Shown: positions 24,238 to 36,854, counted from the first letter of the stretch. The stretch: 48,065 nt of DNA from Rhodospirillales bacterium (GCA_947473305.1 CANJCB010000030.1:1-48065); one strand, 5' to 3'. The notes: generated by a model from the sequence alone, not told the origin. A program made the numbers and translations.

Positions 24238-26507
24238 TGGAGCAGGGCGCGGCCGCCACCGGCTCCCGCCGTCTGCTGCGGCGCCTGCGGGATGTCATGG
24301 CGGGCTCCGGCACGGCCCAGCAGCGCCTCGATACGATTGTCCGCCTGATCGCCGCCGACGTGGTGGCGGAAGTCTGCTCCGCCTACATCATGCGGGCGGG
24401 CGAGGTTCTCGAACTCTTTGCCAGCGAAGGCCTGCGGCCCGAGGCGGTCCATCACACCCGCCTCCGGGTCGGCGAAGGGCTGGTGGGCGCGATCGCCGCC
24501 AACGCCCGGCCGCTGGCGCTGGCCGACGCCCAATCCCACCCTGACTTCGCCTATCGACCGGAGACGGGCGAGGAGATCTATCAATCGCTGATGGGGGTCC
24601 CGATCCTGCGGAGCGGGCGCGTGCTCGGCGTGCTGGTCGTTCAGAACCGCACGCGCCGTAACTACAGCGACGACGAGGTCGAGGCGCTTCAGACCATCGC
24701 CATGGTGCTGGCGGAACTGGCGGCCAGCGGCGATCTCGTCAGCCCGATAGAACTGCAGCCCAGCAACGGCATCGGTCTCCTGCCCCTGAGGCTCGATGGG
24801 ATCAGGCTCAATTCGGGCCTCGCCATGGGCATCGCGGTCATGCACGAGCCCCGCATCGTCGTCCATCAGGTCGTGGCGGAGGATCCGGAAACCGAACTCG
24901 CGCGCTTGCGCCACGCGGTGAGCGCCATGCAGAGCGCCATCGACGCGCTCCTGGCGGCGAGCGACATGGCGGCGAGCGGCGAGCATCGCGATATTCTCGA
25001 AACCTACCGGATGTTCGCCGAGGATCGGGGCTGGCTCAACCGCATCACCGAGGCGATCCGCAGCGGCCTGACGGCCGAGGCGGCGGTCCAGAAGGTCCAG
25101 GACGATACCCGCGTCCGCATGTCCCAGATCACCGATCCCTATCTGCGCGAGCGGCTGGCGGACCTTGAAGACCTCGCGAACCGTCTCCAGCAGCATCTCG
25201 CGGGCAGGGAGACCTCGGCGGCCGATTCGGAGCTGCCCGAGGAATTCGTGCTCGTCGCCCGCTCCATGGGGCCGGCGGAATTGCTCGACTATGACCGGCG
25301 TTGCCTGAAGGCGCTGGTGCTGGAGGAGGGCTCCCCCACCGCCCATGTGGCCGTGGTCGCGCGGGCCCTCGACATTCCTGTCGTCGGCCGGGTCCGGGAC
25401 GCGGTCGCGCGGATCGATGCGGGCGATCCGGTGGTCGTCGACGGTTTCGAGGCCCAGGTCTTCATCCGGCCGGGCGAGGACATCCAGCAGGCGGTCGAAG
25501 CCAATATCGAAACCCGCCGGATGCAGCGGGAAGCCTATGCGGTCGTGCGGACTCAGCCCGCGATCTCGCTGGACCGGGTGCCGATCAATTTGCATCTCAA
25601 CGGCGGGCTGTTGATCGATCTGCCGCATCTCGATGAAACCGGCGCCTCGGGCATCGGGCTCTACCGCACCGAGCTGCCTTTCATGATCCGCTCGAGTTTC
25701 CCGACGGTGGAGCAGCAGACGGCGATCTACCGCCGGGTGCTGGAGCAGGCGGGCGACCGCCCGGTTACTTTCCGGACGCTCGATATCGGCGGCGACAAGC
25801 TGCTGCCCTATCTGCCGAAGCTCGAAGACGAGAATCCCGCCATGGGCTGGCGCGCGATCCGGATCGCGCTGGACCGCCCTGCCATGCTGCGACACCAGCT
25901 CCGGGCGCTCATCCGCGCGGCTGAGGGCCGGGAGCTTCGGGTCAAGTTTCCCATGGTGGCCGAGGTCGCCGAACTCGAACAGGCGCGCGCCATCCTCGAC
26001 ATGGAGATCGAACGGGCAAAACGCTCAGGCGCCGGGATGCCGGCCGCCGTGAAAGTCGGGGTGATGCTGGAGGTCCCGGCCCTGCTCTGGCAATTGCCGG
26101 CCCTGCTGCGCCGTCTCGACTTCCTGTCCGTCGGCACCAACGACCTGGTGCAATTCCTCTTCGCCTGCGATCGGGGCAATCCGCGCCTCGCCGAGCGATA
26201 CGATGCCTTGTCTCCCGCCGTGCTGGGGTTGTTGCGGCAGCTTTCCTCGACCTGCGCCGAATATGGCGTGCCGATCAGCCTTTGCGGCGAGATGGCCGGC
26301 GATCCGCTCGACGCCATGGCTCTGATCGGCATCGGTTTCCGCACGCTCTCCATGGCGCCGGCCTCGATCGGGCCGGTGAAGACCATGATCCGCAGTGTCC
26401 ATCTGGGACCGCTGGAGCAATTCATGGCCGGCTTGCTCGACCGGCCTGACCATAGCCTCAGGCCTTATCTGCGGGCCTTCGCCCAGGATCACGGCATCGT
26501 GGTCTAA
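24237..26507 (+). CDS. ptsP: PTS-Ntr enzyme I (phosphoenolpyruvate-protein phosphotransferase PtsP)
   Basis: EI-Ntr takes phosphate from PEP and passes it to NPr, feeding the nitrogen-related PTS that regulates potassium, nitrogen and stringent-response signalling. The 756-residue product has an N-terminal GAF domain (about 1-165, with LRVGEGLVGAIAANARPLAL), then PEP-utilizer N-terminal helices, the swivelling phospho-His domain with SPTAHVAVVARALDIP (His370 as phosphorylated residue), and the TIM-barrel PEP-binding domain with DIGGDKLLPYL, GTNDLVQF and LCGEMAGDP (catalytic Cys). Its ATG overlaps the upstream TGA by one base. ptsO and ptsN are not in the window. Confidence 0.96.
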   Translation: MEQGAAATGSRRLLRRLRDVMAGSGTAQQRLDTIVRLIAADVVAEVCSAYIMRAGEVLELFASEGLRPEAVHHTRLRVGEGLVGAIAANARPLALADAQSHPDFAYRPETGEEIYQSLMGVPILRSGRVLGVLVVQNRTRRNYSDDEVEALQTIAMVLAELAASGDLVSPIELQPSNGIGLLPLRLDGIRLNSGLAMGIAVMHEPRIVVHQVVAEDPETELARLRHAVSAMQSAIDALLAASDMAASGEHRDILETYRMFAEDRGWLNRITEAIRSGLTAEAAVQKVQDDTRVRMSQITDPYLRERLADLEDLANRLQQHLAGRETSAADSELPEEFVLVARSMGPAELLDYDRRCLKALVLEEGSPTAHVAVVARALDIPVVGRVRDAVARIDAGDPVVVDGFEAQVFIRPGEDIQQAVEANIETRRMQREAYAVVRTQPAISLDRVPINLHLNGGLLIDLPHLDETGASGIGLYRTELPFMIRSSFPTVEQQTAIYRRVLEQAGDRPVTFRTLDIGGDKLLPYLPKLEDENPAMGWRAIRIALDRPAMLRHQLRALIRAAEGRELRVKFPMVAEVAELEQARAILDMEIERAKRSGAGMPAAVKVGVMLEVPALLWQLPALLRRLDFLSVGTNDLVQFLFACDRGNPRLAERYDALSPAVLGLLRQLSSTCAEYGVPISLCGEMAGDPLDAMALIGIGFRTLSMAPASIGPVKTMIRSVHLGPLEQFMAGLLDRPDHSLRPYLRAFAQDHGIVV

Positions 26508-26605
26508 AGAGGCCTTGTGTCATCGCCTCGCCGCGGTTGCGACGGGCGGGCGATCTTTGATACACAAGGTTATTATCGCCCGTGAGGCAGGGCGGCGTGG
26601 GGTCT

Positions 26606-27676
26606 ATGGCAGTATTCTCGCGACAGCAGCGCGACACGGCTCTTGAGACCGGCGACGGCACCTCGACCGAGGACGGGTCCGGGCGGCCGCAACGGCGAAA
26701 CCAGGTCGGCGACGTTCTGCGCGAGGCGCGGTGCTCTTTCGGAGTCGAGCTCGCCCAGATCGGGGCTTCCCTCCGGATAAAGCCGGCCTATCTCGCCGCC
26801 CTCGAGGAGGCGCGCTATCAGGAACTCCCAGGCCCGACCTATGCCGTGGGATTCCTGCGCGCCTATGCGGAACATCTGGGCCTCGACGGCGAGGAGATGG
26901 TGCGGCGCTTCAAGCGCGAGGTGGCTGGCCTCGACGCCAAGCACGACCTTTCCTTCCCTGTGCCGCTTGCCGAGCGCAGCATTCCGCGAATTTCCATGCT
27001 GGTGGCGGCCCTGATCCTTGCCGGCTGCGGCTATGGGCTCTGGTACTATATCTCTTCGGCCGACCGTGCCCGGCCGGAACGGGTTGCGGCAGTGCCCTCG
27101 ACCCTGCTGCCGGAACGGACATCGGTCTCGCCGCCCAGCATCGCGCCGAGCTCCTCGGGCAATTCGGCGGCTGAGGCCCCGCAGGCATCCCAGCCGCCCG
27201 AGATCCCGGCGACACCGACGTCGCGGACGGTTGTGGAGCCCCCCGCATCCGTCGCGTCCCCGAGGCCCGCTCCGGTGCAGACGCCCCTCACCGCGCAACC
27301 CGCTTCCGTTGAGCCGCCTGCCGCGCCTCCACGCGTTGCGAGCGTGCCGGAGGTGCCTCCGGCGCCTGCCAATTCCGCCGCCAAGGTCTATGGGGTCGAG
27401 TCCGGTCCGGCGCGGATCGTGATCCGTTCCTCCGGCGAAAGCTGGGTCCAGGTGCGCGATCGTAACCAGGCGGTGGTTCTGGTCCGGGTGCTTCATCCTG
27501 GCGATACCTATCGCGTGCCGGATCAGCCTGGGCTTGTGCTGCGGACGGGAAACGCGGGCGCCCTGCAGTTTTCGGTGGATGGCGCCGCGGTGCCGGCGGT
27601 CGGCCCTTCGGGCAAAAGCCGCAACGTCGCGCTCGATCCCGGCCGCCTGATCTCGGGCAGCGCCGTCATCGAGTAG
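26606..27676 (+). CDS. RodZ-like HTH / membrane / DUF4115 protein
   Basis: The 356-residue protein has an N-terminal HTH_25 domain (VGDVLREARCSFGVELAQIGASL, then YLAALEEARYQELPGPTYAVGFLRAYAEHLG), a single membrane helix (ISMLVAALILAGCGYGLWYYI), a long periplasmic Pro/Ser/Ala linker, and a C-terminal DUF4115 beta domain (ARIVIRSSGESWVQVRDRNQ). This is the RodZ architecture; RodZ links MreB to the cell-wall elongation machinery. Many alphaproteobacteria carry such proteins next to ispG, as here. I use ATG 26606; a GTG at 26582 would add eight residues. Confidence 0.85.
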   Translation: MAVFSRQQRDTALETGDGTSTEDGSGRPQRRNQVGDVLREARCSFGVELAQIGASLRIKPAYLAALEEARYQELPGPTYAVGFLRAYAEHLGLDGEEMVRRFKREVAGLDAKHDLSFPVPLAERSIPRISMLVAALILAGCGYGLWYYISSADRARPERVAAVPSTLLPERTSVSPPSIAPSSSGNSAAEAPQASQPPEIPATPTSRTVVEPPASVASPRPAPVQTPLTAQPASVEPPAAPPRVASVPEVPPAPANSAAKVYGVESGPARIVIRSSGESWVQVRDRNQAVVLVRVLHPGDTYRVPDQPGLVLRTGNAGALQFSVDGAAVPAVGPSGKSRNVALDPGRLISGSAVIE

Positions 27677-27772
27677 ATTTGCCGCGCTTTTTCCGCGAAA
27701 GGAAACGCGCTATAAGTCGCCGCGGCCCCAGGTATGACTTCCCCGGGCCGCCTGAGGAATAAGGATCGTTCC

Positions 27773-28897
27773 ATGAGCGTCAGGGCCTATCGAGACATCG
27801 TGCGGCGGAAAAGCCGGCAAATCCACGTCGGCAAGGTGCCGGTAGGCGGCGATGCGCCGATCACGGTGCAGTCCATGACCAACACCCTGACCCATGACGT
27901 CAAGGCAACGGTCGCGCAGATCCAGGCTTTGGAGGCTGCCGGCGCGGATATCGTGCGCGTCTCCTGCCCCGACCAGGAATCGTCGCTTGCGCTCAAGGAT
28001 ATCGTCCGGCAGGTCCAGGTGCCGATCGTCGCGGACATCCATTTCCACTATAAGCGCGCCATCGAGGCCGCCCAGAACGGCGCGGCTTGCCTGCGCATCA
28101 ATCCCGGTAACATCGGCTCCGCCGAGCGCGTGAAGGATGTGGTCAAGGCGGCCAAGGACTATGGCTGTTCCATGCGGATCGGCGTCAACGCGGGCTCCCT
28201 CGAAAAGGAATTGCTGGAGCGCTACGGCGAGCCCTGTCCCGAGGCCATGGTCGAAAGCGCTCTCAACCACGCCAAGATCCTCGAGGACAACGACTTCTTC
28301 GAGTTCAAGATCTCCTGCAAGGCGTCGGATGTGTTCCTGGCGGTCGCGGCCTACCAGCAATTGGCCGATGCCTGCGATTATCCCCTCCATCTCGGGATCA
28401 CCGAGGCGGGCGGGCTTACGGGCGGGACGATCAAGTCCTCCATCGGCATGGGCATGCTGCTCTGGTCCGGGATCGGCGACACGATCCGCGTCTCGCTTTC
28501 CGCCGATCCGGTCGAGGAGATCAAGGTCGGCTTCGAGATCCTGAAGAGCCTGCAGCTGCGCCGCCGCGGCGTCACCGTGATCGCTTGCCCCTCCTGCGCC
28601 CGCCAGCAGTTCCAGGTGATCCCGACCGTTGCGGAATTGGAAGCCCGGCTCGCCCATATCACCACGCCCATGACCGTCTCGGTGATCGGCTGCGTCGTCA
28701 ACGGCCCGGGCGAGGCGCGGGAAACCGACATCGGTTTCGCGGGCGGCGGCAACGGCACCCACCAGGTCTATATCAGCGGCGTCACCGACCACCGCTTCAA
28801 GGACAAGAACATCGTCGATCATCTCGTCTCGCTGGTCGAAAAGAAGGCGGCCGAGATCGAAGCCAAGCAGGCGGCCGAATCCGTCGCGGCTCAGTAA
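27773..28897 (+). CDS. ispG: 4-hydroxy-3-methylbut-2-enyl diphosphate synthase
   Basis: IspG (GcpE) is the sixth enzyme of the MEP isoprenoid pathway, an iron-sulfur reductase converting MEcPP to HMBPP. The 374-residue product has the TIM-barrel start [28 protein letters not shown] and [11 protein letters not shown], and the C-terminal 4Fe-4S ligands in [10 protein letters not shown] and [16 protein letters not shown]. Start is ATG 27773 after AAGGAT. A TATA-like CTATAA (27710-27715) lies upstream. hisS follows after 41 bases. Confidence 0.97.
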   Translation: MSVRAYRDIVRRKSRQIHVGKVPVGGDAPITVQSMTNTLTHDVKATVAQIQALEAAGADIVRVSCPDQESSLALKDIVRQVQVPIVADIHFHYKRAIEAAQNGAACLRINPGNIGSAERVKDVVKAAKDYGCSMRIGVNAGSLEKELLERYGEPCPEAMVESALNHAKILEDNDFFEFKISCKASDVFLAVAAYQQLADACDYPLHLGITEAGGLTGGTIKSSIGMGMLLWSGIGDTIRVSLSADPVEEIKVGFEILKSLQLRRRGVTVIACPSCARQQFQVIPTVAELEARLAHITTPMTVSVIGCVVNGPGEARETDIGFAGGGNGTHQVYISGVTDHRFKDKNIVDHLVSLVEKKAAEIEAKQAAESVAAQ

Positions 28898-28938
28898 CGC
28901 CGCCAGCCCGCACCATATAGACAGACAGAACCTTTAGA

Positions 28939-30183
28939 ATGGCGCAGCTTCAGCCGGTCCGCGGCACGCAGGACCTCCTCCCCGACATGCTCCGCCGGCA
29001 CCGCATGGTGTCGGAGACCGCGCGCAACGTCGGCAGCCTTTATGGCTTCGAGGAGATCGCGACCCCGATTTTCGAATTCACCGAGGTCTTCTCGCGGCCC
29101 ATCGGCGAAAGCACCGATATCGTCTCTAAGGAGATGTACACTTTTCCCGACCGCAGCGGGGAGGAGCTGACCCTTCGGCCCGAAAACACGGCCGGCGTGG
29201 TGCGGGCGGTGATTTCGAACGGGCTGACGCAGAGCCTGCCGATCAAGTTCTCCTACAGTGGGCCGATGTTCCGCCATGAGCGGCCGCAGAAGGGCCGCTA
29301 CCGGCAGTTCCACCAGATCGGCGTGGAGCTGATCGGCGTGCCGCAGCCCCAGGCCGATATCGAAGTGATCGCTCTGGGCGCGCAGATCCTCTCGGATCTC
29401 GGCATCCTCGACCGGACCGTGCTGGAGCTCAACACGCTGGGCGACACGGCGAGCCGGGTCGCCTATCGCGAGGCGCTCGTCGCCTATTTCACGCCGCATC
29501 GCGCTTCCTTGTCCGAGGACAGCCAGCGGCGGCTCGACACCAACCCCCTGCGCATCCTCGATTCCAAGGATGAGGGTGACAAGGCGCTGAGCGTCAATGC
29601 GCCCGCTTTCGGCGATTACCTCAACGAAGATTCGCGCTGGTTCTTCGATCACGTGACCTCTGGGCTCGATGCCATCGGGGTCGCCTATAAGCTGAGCCCT
29701 CGCCTCGTTCGCGGCCTCGATTACTATTGCCATACAGCCTTCGAATTCGTGACGACCGACTTGGGATCCCAGGGCACCGTCATGGGCGGGGGGCGCTACG
29801 ATGGCCTCATGAATCTCATGGGCGGCCCGGACCTGCCGGGCGTGGGCTGGGCGGCGGGGATCGAGCGGCTGGCGCTCCTGATCGCCGAGCCGCCGCTTTC
29901 GACCCGTCCCATCGCGCTGATCCCGGTCGGCGCGGAGGCCGAGAAGAAGGCGCTGGTGATCACCCAGCAATTGCGCCGCGCCGGTCTCACCATCGAGCTT
30001 GGCTATTCGGGAAATCTGACCCGGCGGATCAAGCGTGCCGACAAGATCCGGGCCCGCATCGCGGTGATTCTCGGCGATAACGAACTCGCCAAGGGGGTCG
30101 CCGGCGTACGCGATCTCGATTCCGGCGAGCAGGTCGAGGTGCCCCTGGCGGCGTTGCAGGATCACCTCGCCCCCTTCCGCTAG
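28939..30183 (+). CDS. hisS: Histidine--tRNA ligase
   Basis: The 414-residue class II synthetase charges tRNA-His. It shows class II motif 2 (MFRHERPQKGRYRQFHQIGVE), the His-specific RGLDYYCHTAFEFV (His A region) and GGGRYDGL, motif 3 GWAAGIERLALL, and a C-terminal anticodon-binding domain (PVGAEAEKKALVITQQLRRAG). RPENTAGVVRA is the second HisRS signature. It lies between ispG and hemA. Confidence 0.97.
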   Translation: MAQLQPVRGTQDLLPDMLRRHRMVSETARNVGSLYGFEEIATPIFEFTEVFSRPIGESTDIVSKEMYTFPDRSGEELTLRPENTAGVVRAVISNGLTQSLPIKFSYSGPMFRHERPQKGRYRQFHQIGVELIGVPQPQADIEVIALGAQILSDLGILDRTVLELNTLGDTASRVAYREALVAYFTPHRASLSEDSQRRLDTNPLRILDSKDEGDKALSVNAPAFGDYLNEDSRWFFDHVTSGLDAIGVAYKLSPRLVRGLDYYCHTAFEFVTTDLGSQGTVMGGGRYDGLMNLMGGPDLPGVGWAAGIERLALLIAEPPLSTRPIALIPVGAEAEKKALVITQQLRRAGLTIELGYSGNLTRRIKRADKIRARIAVILGDNELAKGVAGVRDLDSGEQVEVPLAALQDHLAPFR

Positions 30184-30198
30184 CGAAGTCCGGGGCCC

Positions 30199-31473
30199 AT
30201 GGGACCCCCGGGCGAGGATGCCTCGTTTCTTCAGCGGCTTGCCGTGGTTGGCACCAATCACCGGACCAGCCCCTTCGTCCTGCGCGACAGCCTCGCGGCT
30301 CTGGAAGACGACCTCCCGGCGGAACTCGAAAAACTCAAGGGCCTTGGCGTAACCGACGCGGTGCTGATCGCGACTTGCGACCGGGTGGAACTGGTGACGG
30401 CCTCCGGTGGCGAGGCTGCCCGCCATGTCCTGTCGGCATTGTTGGCGCGGCACGTCGGCTTGCCCGAGGAGGCGATCCCGCCGCTGCTTTATGCCCATGT
30501 GGGCGAGGCCGCTCTGCGTCACATCTTTGCGGTTTCGAGCGCGCTCGACAGTCTCGTCATCGGCGAGCCGCAGATCCTGGGTCAGATGAAGGCTGCTCAT
30601 TCGGCAGCGTCCCGCCAGGAGGCTCTCAGCACGTCGCTCGATGGCGTTTTCCAAGCTGCCTTCGGGGCCGCGAAACGGGTCCGCAGCGAGACGAAGATCG
30701 CCGAACGTCCTGTCTCTCTGGCGGCTGCTGCGCTGCAGTTCGCGCGCGATGTCCATGGCGATTTGAAGCGCGCGACGGGGCTGCTGATCGGCCCCAGCGA
30801 AATGGGCGAGCTTCTGGCCGAGCAGATGCTGCGTGGGGATCTCGGGCGGCTGATGGTCTGCGGGCCGCAGCTTCGCGCGGAGCGGGTGGCCCGGCGCTTC
30901 GGCTCGCTCCTCCATCCCTTCGAGGATCTGGACAAGGCGCTGGTCGAGGCTGATATCGTCATTTCCTCGGTGGGTGACGGCCGAAGGCTGCTCTCCGTCT
31001 CTCGCATGGAGGCGGCGTTGAAGCGCCGCCGTTTGAGGCCCATGTTCGTGATCGACGCGGCGATCCCCTCCGACGCCGAACCCAAGGTCAACGATCTCGA
31101 TGGTGCTTTCCTTTATGATCTCGACGATCTGGAAAGGGCGGCCATGGCGGGCCGGGCGACCCGGGAAGCCGCATCCAAGGAGGCCTGGGCGATCGTCGAT
31201 CAGGAGGTCGCGGCCTTTGTCCGGCGTCAGGCGGAGCGGGGCGCGATCCCTGCGGTAACGGCGATTCGCGACCATTTCGAGGCCGTGCGAACCCAGATCC
31301 TGGAAGAGGGCAAGGGTTTGAATGCGGAAGAGGCGACACGGCTGCTCGTCAATCGTCTCCTCCACGATCCTTCGGAGGTTCTGCGGGGCATGGCGGCGGG
31401 CGGCGCTTCGGATGCGGACGGAATGCTGGCCCGCCTTTTTCGGCTCGGCGAGTTCAAGGAGACAAAAGAGTGA
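30199..31473 (+). CDS. hemA: Glutamyl-tRNA reductase
   Basis: HemA reduces glutamyl-tRNA to glutamate semialdehyde, the committed step of C5-route tetrapyrrole synthesis. The 424-residue product has [10 protein letters not shown] at the N-terminus, the catalytic ATCDRVELV, where the nucleophilic Cys is kept but the usual STCNR reads [17 protein letters not shown], an NADPH-binding region and the C-terminal dimerisation helix. Its presence argues that this organism, or at least this locus, uses the C5 pathway, whereas many alphaproteobacteria use 5-aminolevulinate synthase. It starts 15 bases after hisS and overlaps prfA by 4 bases (GTGA). Confidence 0.93.
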   Translation: MGPPGEDASFLQRLAVVGTNHRTSPFVLRDSLAALEDDLPAELEKLKGLGVTDAVLIATCDRVELVTASGGEAARHVLSALLARHVGLPEEAIPPLLYAHVGEAALRHIFAVSSALDSLVIGEPQILGQMKAAHSAASRQEALSTSLDGVFQAAFGAAKRVRSETKIAERPVSLAAAALQFARDVHGDLKRATGLLIGPSEMGELLAEQMLRGDLGRLMVCGPQLRAERVARRFGSLLHPFEDLDKALVEADIVISSVGDGRRLLSVSRMEAALKRRRLRPMFVIDAAIPSDAEPKVNDLDGAFLYDLDDLERAAMAGRATREAASKEAWAIVDQEVAAFVRRQAERGAIPAVTAIRDHFEAVRTQILEEGKGLNAEEATRLLVNRLLHDPSEVLRGMAAGGASDADGMLARLFRLGEFKETKE

Positions 31474-32531
31474 CGAGTTTTGCCGAGAAGCTCGACCGGC
31501 TGGTGCGACGCCATGCGGAACTTCGGGATCGGCTCGCCGGTCCCGATGGCGGCGCCGAATTCGCGAAGCTCTCTAAGGAGTTGAGCGATCTCTCGCCGAT
31601 CGTCGAGAGCGTCGATGCCTTGCGCGGCGCGGAGCAGGAACGGGAAGATCTGAAGGCGCTCCTCGACGATCCGGAGATGAAGGAGATGGCCGAGGCCGAT
31701 CTCCGGTCGCTGGAAGAGCGGATCCCGGCGCTGGAACACAAGATCAAGATCATGCTCCTGCCCAAGGACGAGGCGGACGAGCGCAATGCGATCCTGGAGG
31801 TCCGCGCCGGCACGGGCGGGGAGGAGGCGGCGCTGTTCGCCGAGACGCTCTTCCGCATGTATCAGCGCTATGCCGCGCTGCATAACTGGAAATTCGAACT
31901 GCTGGACGTGTCGGAAACCGGCCTCGGCGGCTTCAAGGAAGCCAGCGCCTCTATCACCGGCCGCAACGTCTTCGAGCGGATGAAATTCGAATCGGGCGTC
32001 CATCGGGTCCAGCGGGTGCCGGAAACCGAGGCGAGCGGGCGCATCCATACCTCGGCGGCAACCGTCGCCGTGCTGCCCGAGGCGGAGGAAGTCGATATCC
32101 ATATCGACGAGAAGGATCTGCGCATTGATGTTTTCCGGTCGAGCGGTCCCGGCGGACAGTCGGTCAATACGACCGACAGCGCCGTGCGTCTGACCCATCT
32201 GCCGACCGGCCTCGTCGTCATCCAGCAGGACGAGAAGTCCCAGCATAAGAACAAGGCCCGTGCCCTGAAGGTGCTGCGCGCCCGGCTTTACGAGCGCGAA
32301 CGCCAGATGAAGGACGCCGCGCGGGCCGCCTCGCGCAAGAGCCAGGTCGGGAGCGGCGACCGCTCGGAGCGCATCCGGACCTATAATTTCCCGCAAGGCC
32401 GCGTCACCGATCACCGCATCAATGTGACCCTCTACAAGATCGACAAGGTCGTGAACGGCGAGGCCCTGGACGAACTTATCGAGGCGCTGCTCTCTGAAGA
32501 CCAGGCCGCGCGGCTCGCGGAGGTGGAGTGA
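31470..32531 (+). CDS. prfA: Peptide chain release factor 1
   Basis: RF1 ends translation at UAA and UAG. The 353-residue product begins at GTG 31470, inside the overlap with the hemA stop. It has the RF1 codon-recognition segment [20 protein letters not shown] (PxT tripeptide PET, where E. coli has PAT) and the peptidyl-hydrolysis motif [18 protein letters not shown]. Domain order and length are normal. It is coupled by GTGA overlaps to hemA before it and to prmC, the enzyme that methylates its GGQ glutamine, after it. Confidence 0.97.
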   Translation: MTSFAEKLDRLVRRHAELRDRLAGPDGGAEFAKLSKELSDLSPIVESVDALRGAEQEREDLKALLDDPEMKEMAEADLRSLEERIPALEHKIKIMLLPKDEADERNAILEVRAGTGGEEAALFAETLFRMYQRYAALHNWKFELLDVSETGLGGFKEASASITGRNVFERMKFESGVHRVQRVPETEASGRIHTSAATVAVLPEAEEVDIHIDEKDLRIDVFRSSGPGGQSVNTTDSAVRLTHLPTGLVVIQQDEKSQHKNKARALKVLRARLYERERQMKDAARAASRKSQVGSGDRSERIRTYNFPQGRVTDHRINVTLYKIDKVVNGEALDELIEALLSEDQAARLAEVE

Positions 32532-33388
32532 CATCGAGGTCGGTGGGAGGGGCTGTCAGAGAGGCCGCGGTTCGGCTTGAGAGCGTCGGCATCTCTACCG
32601 GCCGACGCGAAGCCCGCCTGCTTCTGGCTCATGTGCTGGGCGTCGATCAAACCCAGGTGCTGGCCTATCCCGAGCGGGCTGTCGATGAGGCGAAGACGGC
32701 GGCCTTCAAGGCGCTGATCGACCGCCGGATCGCCGGCGCGCCCGTGTCCCGGCTGATCGGCGGCCGCGAGTTCTGGAGCCTTCAATTCACGCTTTCGGCC
32801 GACACGCTGGATCCGCGCCCCGATAGCGAGACCCTGATCGAGGCGGCGCTTGAAACGGTCGCCGACCCTGACCGGCCGCTGCGAATTATTGATTTTGGCA
32901 CCGGCAGCGGCTGCCTGTTGCTGGCGCTTTTGGATGCGCTGCCTTTCTCCACCGGAATCGGCGTGGATCGCGCGCCGGGCGCGGCCGCAATGGCGCGGCG
33001 AAACGCCGCGGCTCTCGGATTGGGGGGGAGGGCCTCTTTTCTTGTCGGCGATTGGGGGCGTTCCTTGGCGGGGAAAGCGGATTTGATCGTCGCCAATCCG
33101 CCCTATATCCCCAGCGCCGATATTCCAGGCCTCGCGCCTGAGGTGAAGGATCATGATCCGCTCCTGGCGCTCGACGGGGGGCCGGATGGGCTTGAAGCCT
33201 ATCGTTCCCTGGCTTTGGATGTGGCGGCGCTTCTAGCGGAAAGAGGTTCGGCTTTTTTCGAAGTGGGCGCAGGACAGGCGAAGGATGTCTCAGAAATCCT
33301 CAAGGCAGCGGGACTTGAAACCCAGGCGGTGCGACGCGACTTCAATGGCGTCGACCGCTGCATCGTCGCGAGGTCCGCGAGGATCTGA
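32528..33388 (+). CDS. prmC: Peptide chain release factor N5-glutamine methyltransferase
   Basis: PrmC methylates the GGQ glutamine of release factors. The 286-residue product has an N-terminal helical domain (about 1-85), SAM-binding motif [17 protein letters not shown], and the glutamine-N-methylase motif [12 protein letters not shown] start at 32528 overlaps the prfA stop by four bases, keeping enzyme and substrate co-translated. DUF4167 follows after 185 bases with its own candidate promoter. Confidence 0.96.
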   Translation: MTSRSVGGAVREAAVRLESVGISTGRREARLLLAHVLGVDQTQVLAYPERAVDEAKTAAFKALIDRRIAGAPVSRLIGGREFWSLQFTLSADTLDPRPDSETLIEAALETVADPDRPLRIIDFGTGSGCLLLALLDALPFSTGIGVDRAPGAAAMARRNAAALGLGGRASFLVGDWGRSLAGKADLIVANPPYIPSADIPGLAPEVKDHDPLLALDGGPDGLEAYRSLALDVAALLAERGSAFFEVGAGQAKDVSEILKAAGLETQAVRRDFNGVDRCIVARSARI

Positions 33389-33415
33389 GCAAGGTTCGGA
33401 ATGCTAAAAAAACTG

Positions 33416-33444
33416 TTGGAATGAACGGGGTTCCCGTCTAGGGT
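33416..33444 (+). promoter_or_regulatory. Candidate promoter of the DUF4167 gene
   Basis: TTGGAA (33416-33421), a 17-base spacer and TAGGGT (33439-33444). It would give a leader of about 120 bases that contains a self-complementary GCCCCAAGGGGC (33541-33552) shortly before the start. Confidence 0.35.
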
Positions 33445-33573
33445 TGAACCGGTGATTCGGAGCCGGTGAGCTCCGCGGCCAACGAGACGCCGATATCGCT
33501 CTTCCGCGTCGATGCCGGGACGAATCCCGTAGAGCGTCATGCCCCAAGGGGCACCACTAAAACTCGAGATCAT

Positions 33574-34029
33574 ATGTCGTATCGCGATCCAATGGGTGGA
33601 ATGAGGCCTGGGCAGAATAACAAGCGCTCCCGGGGCCGGGGTGGGAATCATCCCAATCAGCAGAGCAACAACAGCAGCAACAATAATAACAATAACAATA
33701 ACAACAACCGGCCGCGCATGCCCAACCGCATGCAGACCTTCGACAGCAATGGTCCCAGCGTCAAGATCCGGGGCAACGCCTATCAGGTGTTCGAACGTTA
33801 TGTGGCGCTGGCTCGCGAGGCGCAATCCTCGGGCGATCGCGTGGCGGCGGAGAATTTCTACCAGCATGCCGAGCATTATTTCCGCGTCATGAATGCGAAC
33901 GGGGACGGCCAGAATAACCAGTTGCAGCCGCCACGCCCGACCACGCCCGCCGATACGGAAATGAGCGGGCCGGAACAGGAAGGCGAGCAGGAATCGGATC
34001 AGGCTGAGTCGGAGCCGGTTAATTCCTGA
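33574..34029 (+). CDS. DUF4167 protein with polyasparagine tract
   Basis: The 151-residue protein has a basic Arg/Lys/Gly-rich start (MRPGQNNKRSRGRGG), an Asn/Gln/Ser-rich stretch that ends in ten consecutive Asn (residues 36-45), the conserved DUF4167 core (SNGPSVKIRGNAYQVFERYV, then ALAREAQSSGDRVAAENFYQHAEHYFRVM) and an acidic tail. Basic start and helical hairpin suggest RNA or ribosome contact, but no function is established that I can cite. DUF4167 between prmC and clpB is an arrangement I recall from alphaproteobacteria. Start at ATG 33574 is favoured; ATG 33601 is an alternative. A longer reading to 33466 has no better support. Confidence 0.88.
   Translation: MSYRDPMGGMRPGQNNKRSRGRGGNHPNQQSNNSSNNNNNNNNNNRPRMPNRMQTFDSNGPSVKIRGNAYQVFERYVALAREAQSSGDRVAAENFYQHAEHYFRVMNANGDGQNNQLQPPRPTTPADTEMSGPEQEGEQESDQAESEPVNS
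33679..33708 (+). repeat. AAC/AAT trinucleotide repeat inside the DUF4167 gene
   Basis: Ten consecutive AAC or AAT codons, with three more close upstream (33667-33672 and neighbours). Being a multiple of three, slippage would change Asn-tract length without frameshift. Confidence 0.9.
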
Positions 34030-34104
34030 GTTTTCGCGCGCTCTCTTTCGGAGAGCCGAGGAGAACCCGGCGCGCTCTGCCCCGAAGTTAGGCAGGGCCG
34101 CGCC

Positions 34105-34132
34105 CTTGTGTGCCTGAAGCTCCACCTTATAT
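34105..34132 (+). promoter_or_regulatory. RpoH (sigma-32) heat-shock promoter of clpB
   Basis: CTTG (34105-34108), a 17-base spacer and CTTATAT (34126-34132) match the alphaproteobacterial sigma-32 form CTTG-N17-CYTATNT at every defined position. It lies 75 bases before the clpB start, as expected for a heat-shock disaggregase. Confidence 0.85.
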
Positions 34133-34207
34133 TCCGAATTGGAAGGCGGTACGCGTTGCCTCGATGAGGGACGCGCGCAGTCGGTTCAAAAGAAGGTGGA
34201 TTCGGCC

Positions 34208-36802
<2,595 letters not shown>

Positions 36803-36825
36803 GAATACGTTCCGATTTCGAAAAG

Positions 36826-36854
36826 GAGGGCAGTCTTTCAGGGCTGCCCTCTTT
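36826..36854 (+). terminator. Intrinsic terminator of clpB
   Basis: An 8-bp stem GAGGGCAG / CTGCCCTC (36826-36833, 36844-36851) with a 10-base loop, followed by TTT. It lies 24 bases after the clpB stop. Confidence 0.7.

Noticed and set aside
28891-31365. Very long open frame on the minus strand (over 800 codons) across hisS and hemA
   Set aside because: It lies fully antisense to two unmistakable genes; GC-rich codon bias opens such shadow frames. No family motif or ribosome site was seen.
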